Origin: Candidatus Methanoperedens sp.
Lineage (GTDB): Archaea > Halobacteriota > Methanosarcinia > Methanosarcinales > Methanoperedenaceae
DNA length: 9,697 nt
Assembly (NCBI GenBank): GCA_023249275.1
Contig: JAHFCV010000008.1
Location: 1 to 9,697 of the forward strand
Direction of reading: 5' to 3'
Within the stretch, counting starts at the first letter, position 1. Every line of letters starts with the position of its first letter. This document shows, in pieces, positions 1-5,809 of the stretch. The notes beneath the pieces were generated by a model. It worked only from the letters and a program-made list of their open reading frames with translations, made no database searches and had not been told where the DNA came from. Both the position numbers and the translations under genes were made by a program.

Positions 1-18
1 GTGGTCTTCCTCTTTCAT
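1..18 (-). CDS. 5' end of a minus-strand gene running off the left edge
   Basis: An ATG at 18 reads MKEEDH before the window ends, so no function can be given. The start is proposed because a good archaeal TATA element (minus strand CTATTTATATA, 40-50) is centred about 26 bases upstream of the ATG, the spacing expected for a leaderless archaeal transcript. No Shine-Dalgarno sequence precedes it. The GTGAC/GTCGC repeats at 31-108 would lie in its control region. Six codons are too few to prove coding. Confidence 0.3.
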
Positions 19-30
19 GGCAGTTGTTAT

Positions 31-108
31 GTGACCAAGTATATAAATAGTTTGTGACCTTGTCGCATATGTGATATGGTATATAATATTTATGCGACCA
101 TGTCGCAT
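31..108. promoter_or_regulatory. Array of GTGAC/GTCGC operator-like repeats
   Basis: Three related sites surround the TATA box. The rightmost (92-108) is a perfect palindrome of ATGCGAC and GTCGCAT with a 3-base centre. The middle one (54-66) has the same layout, GTGAC-CTT-GTCGC, with one arm altered. The leftmost (31-35) is a single GTGAC half-site. This resembles operator sites for a dimeric regulator. One site sits directly upstream of the TATA element and one half-site directly downstream, positions suited to repression. The regulator is unknown. Confidence 0.4.
40..50 (-). promoter_or_regulatory. Archaeal TATA box for the gene starting at 18
   Basis: The minus strand reads CTATTTATATA, centred about 26 bases before the ATG at 18. 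A purine-rich stretch, CACAAA, lies just upstream on the minus strand and could act as the TFB recognition element. The spacing is typical of leaderless archaeal mRNAs. The assignment depends on the partial gene being real. Confidence 0.35.
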
Positions 109-112
109 GCGA

Positions 113-250
113 AAGGCGTTTCAGAGCTAATTTTACGCATGATGCCTTGCGCAATAAAACAGACGACTTTTCGACAGGATTTACAGGATTGACTGGATTA
201 ATTTTATATTTTTATCCTGTTCATCCTGTTATCCCGTCTAAAAACGCCTT
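113..250. repeat. Nested inverted-repeat element with ACAGGATTT nonamers
   Basis: The outer ends match as a 9-bp inverted repeat: AAGGCGTTT at 113-121 and AAACGCCTT at 242-250. Inside are AGACG at 161-165 and CGTCT at 235-239. The core has three 9-base units on the left (ACAGGATTT 174-182, ACAGGATTG 183-191, ACTGGATTA 192-200) and complementary units on the right (ATCCTGTTC 214-222, ATCCTGTTA 223-231, ATCCCGTCT 231-239), so a transcript could fold into a long hairpin. It encodes no transposase. The nested layout suggests a small non-autonomous palindromic element. It directly abuts a toxin gene remnant. Confidence 0.5.
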
Positions 251-350
251 GAATAAGGAGGAGGCGCTGGCGGGTTTGAATGAGATGATACGCATGGGGT
301 GGAGATGTTCGAGGGAGTTGTATGCGGAGATGGTGATGGTGGTGAAGTAA
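246..350 (+). pseudogene. C-terminal remnant of a DUF3368-like PIN toxin
   Basis: The plus-strand reading frame ending at the TAA at 348-350 encodes a tail containing MIRMGWRCSRELYAEMV. This resembles the usual C-terminus of DUF3368 PIN-domain proteins, which often end in a pattern like LxELxxxGFxxSxELYxEVL. Nothing of the PIN catalytic core (N-terminal Asp, central Glu, later Asp pair) is present upstream. Instead the frame runs back into the ACAGGATTT repeat element, whose translation (TGFTGLTGL...) is an artefact. The piece is read as the end of a toxin gene whose front has been deleted or replaced. The family match is from memory of the motif. The intact toxin at 5810-6301 lacks this tail, so it is not a copy of it. 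Confidence 0.4.
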
Positions 351-394
351 ATTCGATTTTGGCTGAAAATAGATTTCGAATTATACTGTTCTCT

Positions 395-478
395 TCACCA
401 AGGCAAAATCTCTACAATTTTATTTCCTTTAAAAACAACTCCTTCTTTTACTCGAAGCCTATCTATCTCGATGAACAT
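395..478 (-). CDS. Unrecognised small ORF or gene tail, 27 residues
   Basis: The minus strand has an open frame from an ATG at 478 to a TGA at 395. It encodes a peptide beginning MFIEIDRLRVKEGVVFKGNK and ending EILPW. The same frame stays open upstream to about position 556 and continues to look coding (it includes DFINSIRTKS and APEKVK), so this may be the tail of a decayed gene whose start is lost. The residue mix, alternating charged and hydrophobic, looks like protein rather than random sequence. No family is recognised. It lies downstream of the SIR2-like gene on the same strand. A plus-strand frame over this region (299-583) has a much less protein-like composition. Confidence 0.2.
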   Translation of the reverse strand: MFIEIDRLRVKEGVVFKGNKIVEILPW

Positions 479-562
479 TTTAACTTTTTCTGGAGCTCTG
501 GATTTTGTCCTGATGGAGTTTATAAAATCAGTGCAAGAAAGATAAGGATTTCGTATTTAACA

Positions 563-590
563 ATCGCATCATATGAAATATGATTTCGAT
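563..590. repeat. Inverted repeat downstream of the SIR2-like gene
   Basis: The arms ATCATAT (568-574) and ATATGAT (578-584) enclose a 3-base loop, and flanking ATCG (563-566) and CGAT (587-590) extend the stem past a small bulge. It begins about 20 bases beyond the stop codon at 613 on the minus strand. It could be a transcript-end hairpin or a regulator site. No clear T-run follows it on the minus strand, so calling it a terminator would be weak. Confidence 0.3.
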
Positions 591-612
591 GAAAATGAGA
601 CGTTAATTATAA

Positions 613-2478
613 TTAAAATTTTTTAAATAATAAATGAATTTGGAAACATGAAGGGAGTGCTTCAACAAAAGCAACTTCTAAGGCTTCCAGTTCTGTGCTA
701 ATTTGTAAATAAATTTCATTTTTAGGAAAATTCTTTGAATAATCTTTGAGAAGTCTTTTCTTTCCTCGAACGTAACCACATTCAGTTAATATCTTCCTGC
801 CCTTCTCATAATAAGTCTCAGCTTTTTCTTTTTCAGATTTTTGGAAATACACATTTGCTATATTATTATAAAGATCTCCTAATTTCCTCAAATTATAATT
901 TTTTTGCCCATCTGAGCTTAACTTTAATTTTTCGTGAATCTTCTCGTGAATCTCAATTCCTTTTCGATAGTTTTCTTCTGCTTTATTGAGCAACTCATTA
1001 GGGAAATACGGAGATTTCTGGCACTGAGAACAAGTATGGTATAATTCACAATAAGTCGAACCGAGATTTGTATGCACTTGAGCTTTATCTAATAACCATT
1101 TCTCTTCATTTGTTAAACTTCGTAATTCGCCCAATTTATCGTCCAGTTTCTTGATATTTTCTTCAAATATCTTAACAGCCTCTTCATGTTCTTTAATTGC
1201 TTCCTCACAGTTCCCTCTTTCCCGCAAAAAGCTACCCCGGTCATTATGAGCTGAAGCTATATCATTTTGTAATTCGATAAACCAACTAAAATCATCTGGT
1301 GTTTTTATCAATTTTAGACCTTGTTCTGCACTCTCTATAGCATCGTTATATTTCTCAATAATCCTATAGCAGACACTTTTTTTACAACATAATTCATAAA
1401 ATGCATATCGTTCTATTTCCAAAAATTCTGAAAATTTCTTGCTTGGAAAAGTCTTTTCAAAAGTCTTTTCTAATCTCCCAATCAATTCGAGAGGGAGTTT
1501 TTTCTTAGAATCAATGCGGTCTACCACTTCAAGAAAAATGAGAACCCTAGCCCACTCTTCTAAATCTTCTAATCTTTTAATTGGCTCCTTCCATTTACTA
1601 TTAGTCTCTTCAGAATATTCTGGTTGTTTTGCTGGCTTATCGAATCCCTGCCATATTTCATCTATGACCTTATCTGTTTTTCCAATATATTTAGTTCCTT
1701 TGAATTTTTTGATGAGTTTATTTATAGGATCATCCTTAGAGTCTTTGATTTCGTCATCGTTATAGTGAAGAATCATGCCGTCATCAAAGTTCTGGTCATG
1801 CTGAAGCCAATATATTTGGCTCATCTCACTTAAAAATAGTATCGGGGTGATATCAATATCTTTATCACTCCATCCAATGAAAATTACGATTTTGTTTTTC
1901 AATGCATTTTTTAATTTATCTTCAATATTTTTAGTAAGCCCTTGCCCAACTTGGCTCAGGGTTATTATTATTGATTCTTGGTCATCTATTGACCCATGAA
2001 CATGCATAATTTTATGTCTAAGCTGATTAAAATTACAAGCAGGGTCTCTCTTTACCGCTTCTTCTATTAACATATCAAAATTTGTAGTGATAACATAACA
2101 ACCCGTTTTGATTAATCTTGCAAGAAATACATGGTTATTATTTGGATTTTTTCCATTGAAAACTTCCTTAATCATCTGGGTTACAAATTTTCCATTATTT
2201 GGCATTCGACGCATGATTATCTCAAAAATAGATTCCATCAAAATATTTTCCAAAAGTCCTTCTATTTCCTTTTTATTTTTATCGTAAAATTGATCTATGC
2301 AAGTTTTTGGTGTGCTTTTACATAAAGACTCTAAAAGTGCTAATTTAACATCTTTCGCTAAAGGAAGAGATGAAGGCGGATTAGAAGAGATACCTGCGCC
2401 AACGAAAAAAGTTATCTCAGAGATTTTTCCATTGATTAATTCAAGGATATCATTGCAAAATCTCTTTCTATCATTCAT
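613..2478 (-). CDS. SIR2-like NADase domain protein with TPR C-terminus, probable antiviral effector
   Basis: This 621-residue protein starts with a SIR2-like domain at about residues 15-275. The visible motifs are FVGAGISS (25-32) for NAD binding, TTNFD (131-135) with the Asn used by active SIR2 enzymes, HVHGS (159-163) with the catalytic-type His161, and GWSDKD (202-207). Residues 370-570 hold amphipathic helix repeats typical of TPRs, for example around 405-445 and 535-565. In bacteria and archaea, SIR2-like domains joined to repeat regions often act as phage-triggered NAD-depleting defence proteins; that role here is inference. All catalytic residues appear intact. A CxxC pair (483-486) lies in a loop within the TPR region. 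The gene is strikingly AT-rich compared with the operons to its right, which points to horizontal acquisition. It has no Shine-Dalgarno site but does have a TATA element about 30 bases upstream. It stands alone, with no obvious partner gene. Confidence 0.85.
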   Translation of the reverse strand: MNDRKRFCNDILELINGKISEITFFVGAGISSNPPSSLPLAKDVKLALLESLCKSTPKTCIDQFYDKNKKEIEGLLENILMESIFEIIMRRMPNNGKFVTQMIKEVFNGKNPNNNHVFLARLIKTGCYVITTNFDMLIEEAVKRDPACNFNQLRHKIMHVHGSIDDQESIIITLSQVGQGLTKNIEDKLKNALKNKIVIFIGWSDKDIDITPILFLSEMSQIYWLQHDQNFDDGMILHYNDDEIKDSKDDPINKLIKKFKGTKYIGKTDKVIDEIWQGFDKPAKQPEYSEETNSKWKEPIKRLEDLEEWARVLIFLEVVDRIDSKKKLPLELIGRLEKTFEKTFPSKKFSEFLEIERYAFYELCCKKSVCYRIIEKYNDAIESAEQGLKLIKTPDDFSWFIELQNDIASAHNDRGSFLRERGNCEEAIKEHEEAVKIFEENIKKLDDKLGELRSLTNEEKWLLDKAQVHTNLGSTYCELYHTCSQCQKSPYFPNELLNKAEENYRKGIEIHEKIHEKLKLSSDGQKNYNLRKLGDLYNNIANVYFQKSEKEKAETYYEKGRKILTECGYVRGKKRLLKDYSKNFPKNEIYLQISTELEALEVAFVEALPSCFQIHLLFKKF

Positions 2479-2504
2479 AATCTAACAATCATTTCTTCCT
2501 TTAT

Positions 2505-2512
2505 ATTATATA
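2505..2512 (-). promoter_or_regulatory. TATA box of the SIR2-like gene
   Basis: The minus strand reads TATATAAT, centred about 30 bases upstream of the ATG at 2478. This fits an archaeal promoter giving a leaderless or very short-leader transcript, in line with the lack of a ribosome binding site close to the ATG. A purine-rich AAAGGAAG lies about 14-20 bases before the start, too far to be a standard Shine-Dalgarno site. Confidence 0.45.
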
Positions 2513-2544
2513 CTCAAAAAGGCATAAAATAAAGCCAATAAAAT

Positions 2545-2817
2545 TTATTCCCCCTTCCTCATCCTCTCCACTTCCTCCTTCCCCGGTATCCTCAGCACAA
2601 AGCTCCCGTGGCACGGCTTCACATAAGGCAAAATAACATCCTCGCCCTCCACAGCAATCGGAATCGGCGGCACTCCAATCAAATAACCATCAAAAATCTT
2701 AAAACCCGCATCCACGTAATAAATCTCCTTGAAATTCTTCTTTATGTACTCGGCACACTCCTTGAAAGAACTGTTGGGCAGCAGTATCTCATAATTCATC
2801 TCGTCAATGCAGCCCAT
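2545..2817 (-). CDS. DUF1894 family protein, methanogen-associated
   Basis: The 90-residue product (MGCIDEMNYEILLPNSSF...) matches the DUF1894 family, small proteins found mainly in methanogens and their relatives, with no known function. The length is normal for the family. It has no signal peptide or membrane segment and ends in a charged tail (KEEVERMRKGE). The start at 2817 is supported by GGTGA at 2822-2826, four bases upstream. The gene overlaps the end of the DUF1890 gene by 22 bases, so the two are almost certainly co-translated. The pairing of DUF1890 with DUF1894 is a recurrent arrangement in methanogens. It is the last gene of the trmJ-mmp14 run. Confidence 0.8.
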   Translation of the reverse strand: MGCIDEMNYEILLPNSSFKECAEYIKKNFKEIYYVDAGFKIFDGYLIGVPPIPIAVEGEDVILPYVKPCHGSFVLRIPGKEEVERMRKGE

Positions 2818-3248
2818 GACTTCACCCCGTCGATTTGCGCGCGCAGCGGCGTGGGGTTATGCACAGCCCTTGCCGCAATTATAATGGAATCACCGCTGGC
2901 TTCAATGAGCGGCTCGATATCCTTTCCGAAAATAACCGCCACCGTCTTTGCTTTCGCGAGGGATTTTACTGTGGCGAGATACGAAATCCCACTGTCGCTG
3001 TGTATGAACACAAAGCAGATGTCAAAGTCCATCTTCTTTTCCGCAAGAGCGCCGATGCACCTGTCAAGCTCCATCACCTTCTTGATATAATGTTTTTCAG
3101 GGTCGGAGCTAAGGAGCAGGCTTATGGCAGCCTTGTTCCCTGCTGCTGTCACCTCAAATCCTTCGAGGTTCAATTTGTTGGCGATATAAATTGCAGCCGC
3201 TGTCTGCACTGGCAGTTCAGGGCATCCCATCAACAGAAGCGCTTTCAT
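2796..3248 (-). CDS. DUF1890 family protein, methanogen-associated
   Basis: This 150-residue protein begins MKALLLMGCPELPVQTAAA, the characteristic opening of DUF1890, an archaeal family of unknown function found largely in methanogens. The sequence suggests a compact alpha/beta fold: a hydrophobic first strand (KALLLMGCP), later strands DICFVFIHSD (about 75-84) and TVAVIFGKD (about 102-110), and a final strand near DSIIIAARAVHNPTP. A Rossmann-like or nucleotide-type binding fold is possible but unproven. Its ATG overlaps the TGA of mmp14 (ATGA, 3245-3248), and GAGG lies eight bases upstream. Its 3' end overlaps DUF1894. The overlaps on both sides imply coupled expression and probably a shared process. 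Confidence 0.8.
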   Translation of the reverse strand: MKALLLMGCPELPVQTAAAIYIANKLNLEGFEVTAAGNKAAISLLLSSDPEKHYIKKVMELDRCIGALAEKKMDFDICFVFIHSDSGISYLATVKSLAKAKTVAVIFGKDIEPLIEASGDSIIIAARAVHNPTPLRAQIDGVKSWAALTR

Positions 3249-4756
3249 GTCGAATTCCTCTCTTTTGACTTTTTATAATATTCGATGCGCTTGCTCAGCA
3301 CGCATCCTCCGCCCCTTACGCCTCCGATTGGGTTCCCGGGCACGCCCATCGAGTTCATGCACCGCGCCATCACGGCTGCGCCGCGCGCAAGACCGTCGTC
3401 CACGAATACCACATGCTCTCTGGGTTCTTTGAAAATCCCGAGTTTCTCTATCTTTTTCAGGATAAGGTGAGGTTTGCAGCCTGTGATAGCTGCCCGACCC
3501 GTCAATCCTATGGATGTTTTTTCTGAGATGAGGTTATTATCCATAGTAAGCCTCACAAGACGCTCAACCATCATAGCCGAAACAAGGTCAAGAGTAGCAA
3601 ACATTGTTTTTAATCCATGCCTTGAGTAGATTTCTGCGCCTATATCGGTCAGTCCTGGCAAAAGGCTTCCGTTAACACCAACATCGCATCCTATAAGCGT
3701 AACGCCTATTTCTTTTGCAGCGGCAGGATCAACCGGCACGCTTCCATACCTATCCCTGCCCGCCGGCACGACTTCAATGGTTATCAGCGCATGAATATCC
3801 TGTGCGTATTTTTTAATGGCACCGCTTTTTGTAAGCCATATTATTCGTTCTTTGGTGTCATGAAATAGATCAAGCGCTGCGCCGTATCTTTTATCCACAA
3901 GCCCCGTGCCTTTTATCACCGCGTCCGGTATAGCTCCGGCATAACCGCACAGGTTTGCGATTGTGCGTGCATACGGTATCTCGTCATTCGTGATTCGACC
4001 CTTAAGTGTTGTCCCGAAATCCATTGAAAAAACCGGGTTCCTGAAATCCACTCCTGCCCATTTCGCTCCTTCTTTGATTCCTGCTGTCGAAAGTTCCCCT
4101 TCCATTTCGTTTGCCACGATTTCCACGCCTGTTGAGCCTACAGGCGGAAGAACGCCGCCCACAGCGCCTGTAAATACAATCTTATCGATAAGTGTGTGGT
4201 CTCTGAATTTCACCGGTATGTTATCAATGGACATGGCAGGCACCATCTTCTTCGGCGGGATTCCTGCAATAAGACAGCCATCTGCAAGCGCTTTTATGAA
4301 TTCTCCGACCTCGTGGGGCGATGAGAACCCCGCCACAACGCCTGTTGACCTCACTGCGAAATCAAGGTCGGTTGCGATATCAAGATTGACAGCATCGTGC
4401 GCTTCAAGGAGTGTGTCGCGAACCAGCTCTGCAATCGATTCCCGCGTGAGCGATACGCCGCTTAAGGTTGTCCCGAATATTCTCTCGTTAGGTTTGGGTT
4501 TCCTCACATCGCGTGTCATTTTCACGGTCTTGTTCAAAAGCCGCGTGCGCCCGTCCTTCATGTTCGTGGCTGTCAGGATGCATTTGGTGGTCGTGTTTCC
4601 AACTTCTATGGATGCGACAATGAAGAAAGGCACGAACTCACCCCTTTTAAGGTCCCCCTTGAGTTCGGAAGGAAAAATGGGCTGGCTTTCGGCTATTCTT
4701 GGTTTTGTGCCGAAAAAGCAGCCCAGAATGAATTTAATCGGATTTTCCATATTCAC
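3245..4756 (-). CDS. Methanogenesis marker protein 14
   Basis: About 500 residues match methanogenesis marker protein 14, a family conserved in methanogens and methane-oxidising relatives, of unknown biochemical role. Two phosphate-loop-like motifs, EVGNTTTK (51-58) and MDFGTTLKGR (245-254), suggest an ASKHA-type (actin/Hsp70-like) ATPase fold, as in activators of radical or redox enzymes; this is inference. Other landmarks are the Gly-rich segment TGAVGGVLPPVGSTG (196-210) and a C-terminal GGVRGGGC segment. The first codon could be GTG at 4756 or ATG at 4750. AGGTGA lies too close to the ATG (two bases), so neither start is clearly favoured. It overlaps the trmJ end by roughly 20 bases and shares ATGA with DUF1890. 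The length is normal and there is no sign of damage. Confidence 0.88.
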   Translation of the reverse strand: MNMENPIKFILGCFFGTKPRIAESQPIFPSELKGDLKRGEFVPFFIVASIEVGNTTTKCILTATNMKDGRTRLLNKTVKMTRDVRKPKPNERIFGTTLSGVSLTRESIAELVRDTLLEAHDAVNLDIATDLDFAVRSTGVVAGFSSPHEVGEFIKALADGCLIAGIPPKKMVPAMSIDNIPVKFRDHTLIDKIVFTGAVGGVLPPVGSTGVEIVANEMEGELSTAGIKEGAKWAGVDFRNPVFSMDFGTTLKGRITNDEIPYARTIANLCGYAGAIPDAVIKGTGLVDKRYGAALDLFHDTKERIIWLTKSGAIKKYAQDIHALITIEVVPAGRDRYGSVPVDPAAAKEIGVTLIGCDVGVNGSLLPGLTDIGAEIYSRHGLKTMFATLDLVSAMMVERLVRLTMDNNLISEKTSIGLTGRAAITGCKPHLILKKIEKLGIFKEPREHVVFVDDGLARGAAVMARCMNSMGVPGNPIGGVRGGGCVLSKRIEYYKKSKERNST

Positions 4757-5456
4757 CTGTTCTCAATTTCCACTGTATGCGGCGGAGCACCCCGCGCAGG
4801 GTCTGAACCTCGCGCCCTGTTAACTCAGCGCGTCCTAATATTCTCTGGAGCATAAGCTTTGTCTTGTCTTCTTTATGTTCCTTATACTCTATATCATCGA
4901 GCACTTCATCAATGTGCTCATATAAAAGCTCAACATCAGAACGGTCAGCCAGATACCTTTCCCCGCCCTCGATATCGCTTAATTCATAAAGCACAACAGC
5001 TACGGCATGTGACAGGTTCATACTTGGATATTCGGGGCTTGTGGGGATATTCACCACGATATCGCATATTTCAAGCTCCTCATTGCTAAGACCTGCATCC
5101 TCCCTGCCAAAGACGAGCGAGACTACCCCGCCTTTTCCCGATAGTTTATCTTTTAACTGTTTGGGGCTGTAAGCAGGCATTCGATAGTGCTTGTTATCTG
5201 TTTTCCCGTGAAGTCCTGTCATTCCCACAATGATATTTGAACCTGAAAGCGCGTCTTTTAAAGAGAATTCAATCCTGGCAGTCTCGATTATGTCGTAGGC
5301 ATGCACTGACATTACACGCGCGGGCATGTCAAGCTCGCATGGATTCAGGAGGACAAGCTCGCTGAATCCGAAATTTTTCATTACACGGGCTACGGAGCCG
5401 ACATTACCGCTGTAGAGAGGTTCAACGAGGACGACGCGGAAGGTAAGTGGTGGCAT
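4734..5456 (-). CDS. trmJ: SpoU-family RNA 2'-O-methyltransferase, TrmJ type
   Basis: This 240-residue enzyme should transfer a methyl group from S-adenosylmethionine to a ribose 2'-OH, in TrmJ usually at tRNA position 32. The three SPOUT/SpoU motifs are present: YSGNVGSVARVMKNFG (15-30) with Asn18 and Arg24, VSLVFGREDAGLSNEE (112-127), and PSMNLSHAVAVVLYEL (144-159), which forms the knotted cofactor site. A charged C-terminal helical extension (170-240) fits TrmJ rather than the shorter TrmL. The start at 5456 has no clear Shine-Dalgarno site; a TTAAAAAA stretch 18-25 bases upstream is a weak promoter candidate. It is the first gene of the run leading to mmp14, DUF1890 and DUF1894. The exact nucleotide target cannot be read from sequence. 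Confidence 0.85.
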   Translation of the reverse strand: MPPLTFRVVLVEPLYSGNVGSVARVMKNFGFSELVLLNPCELDMPARVMSVHAYDIIETARIEFSLKDALSGSNIIVGMTGLHGKTDNKHYRMPAYSPKQLKDKLSGKGGVVSLVFGREDAGLSNEELEICDIVVNIPTSPEYPSMNLSHAVAVVLYELSDIEGGERYLADRSDVELLYEHIDEVLDDIEYKEHKEDKTKLMLQRILGRAELTGREVQTLRGVLRRIQWKLRTGEYGKSD

Positions 5457-5523
5457 GTGTTGAGACTTAATCGTTTTTTAACACATTTATGTTTTGCTTG
5501 GTCAATCTGCATAATTTTCCCTA

Positions 5524-5580
5524 ACCATTCCGATAATAGCGGGCGCGGTGCTTGCAATCGTATATGGGGGGATGAAATAA
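5524..5580 (+). pseudogene. Possible C-terminal tail of a membrane protein
   Basis: The plus-strand frame ending at the TAA at 5578-5580 reads TIPIIAGAVLAIVYGGMK, a hydrophobic helix with a basic end, typical of the last membrane segment of a transporter or channel. A stop codon occurs just upstream in the same frame, so no complete gene exists here. It is the only protein-like plus-strand sequence in this gap. It may be a relic of a gene lost from between trmJ and the mptD locus, or chance. The family is not recognised. Confidence 0.2.
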
Positions 5581-5605
5581 ACATGATTCAGGCGTAAAAC
5601 AGGAC

Positions 5606-5746
5606 TTATCTTAAAAGTTTCTTGAGATTTGCCTCATCAATTTCATGGGAGGCTTTCACGGCATTATCAACGGCATTCGGTGAGGCGCTGACAAATAACT
5701 CTGTGGGTTCTTTGTTTTTCTGAAAAACCTTTGGTTTTACGTCCAT
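5606..5746 (-). CDS. Small unrecognised 46-residue protein
   Basis: An ATG at 5746 opens a frame ending in TAA at 5606. The product starts MDVKPKVFQKNKEPTELF and continues through VSASPNAVDNAVKASHEI to a basic end, KKLLR. It is hydrophilic with no membrane segment; the second half (about 22-46) looks helical. The composition is protein-like and similar to the archaeal core genes. GGAG occurs about 15 bases upstream, inside the relic mptD end, and is rather distant. If the gene was originally just downstream of mptD, it would have been the last cistron of the artA-asd-pssA-mptD operon before the toxin-antitoxin pair came between them. Function unknown. Confidence 0.4.
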   Translation of the reverse strand: MDVKPKVFQKNKEPTELFVSASPNAVDNAVKASHEIDEANLKKLLR

Positions 5747-5755
5747 AATAGTATT

Positions 5756-5798
5756 TTACATCTCCTCAATCTTCTTAACACTCATCATCGGGTAGTCC
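5756..5798 (-). pseudogene. mptD: Relic copy of the 3' end of mptD
   Basis: The minus strand here encodes DYPMMSVKKIEEM followed by TAA. The intact mptD ends DYPMMSIKKIETM. At the DNA level 5759-5798 matches 6688-6727 at 36 of 40 positions; the four differences are codon-sensible (one silent, Val/Ile, and Glu/Thr). A stop codon precedes the segment in frame, so it is only a gene end. It is the left member of a direct repeat that flanks the toxin-antitoxin pair. Confidence 0.8.
5759..5798. repeat. Left 40-bp direct repeat flanking the toxin-antitoxin cassette
   Basis: This 40-bp segment corresponds to 6688-6727 with mismatches at 5763, 5764, 5779 and 5795. The repeat begins 11 bases beyond the toxin stop codon. 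With the right copy it encloses an insert of 889 bp (5799-6687). It lies at the end of a protein-coding gene, the layout expected when an element integrates into a gene end while restoring it, or when recombination adds a diverged gene end. Confidence 0.75.
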
Positions 5799-5809
5799 TA
5801 CGTTTGCTA

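Noticed and set aside
174..239. CRISPR-like repeats
   Set aside because: The units are only nine bases, directly adjacent without spacers, and arranged as opposed sets. This is an inverted-repeat structure, not a CRISPR array.
147..350. A complete 67-residue gene on the plus strand
   Set aside because: The first half is translated from the palindromic nonamer repeats (TGFTGLTGL...). Only the last third looks like real protein, so it is treated as a remnant.
2608..3278. Two plus-strand frames of about 150 codons opposite DUF1890 and DUF1894
   Set aside because: They are shadows of overlapping genes with recognised families and ribosome binding sites.
3963..4823. Long plus-strand open frame of 286 codons
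   Set aside because: It is antisense to mmp14, whose product has clear family motifs. The plus-strand translation is Ser/Thr/Pro-rich without domain structure.
5390..5584. 64-codon minus-strand frame upstream of trmJ
   Set aside because: It overlaps the start of trmJ in a different frame, has no ribosome site and no protein-like pattern.
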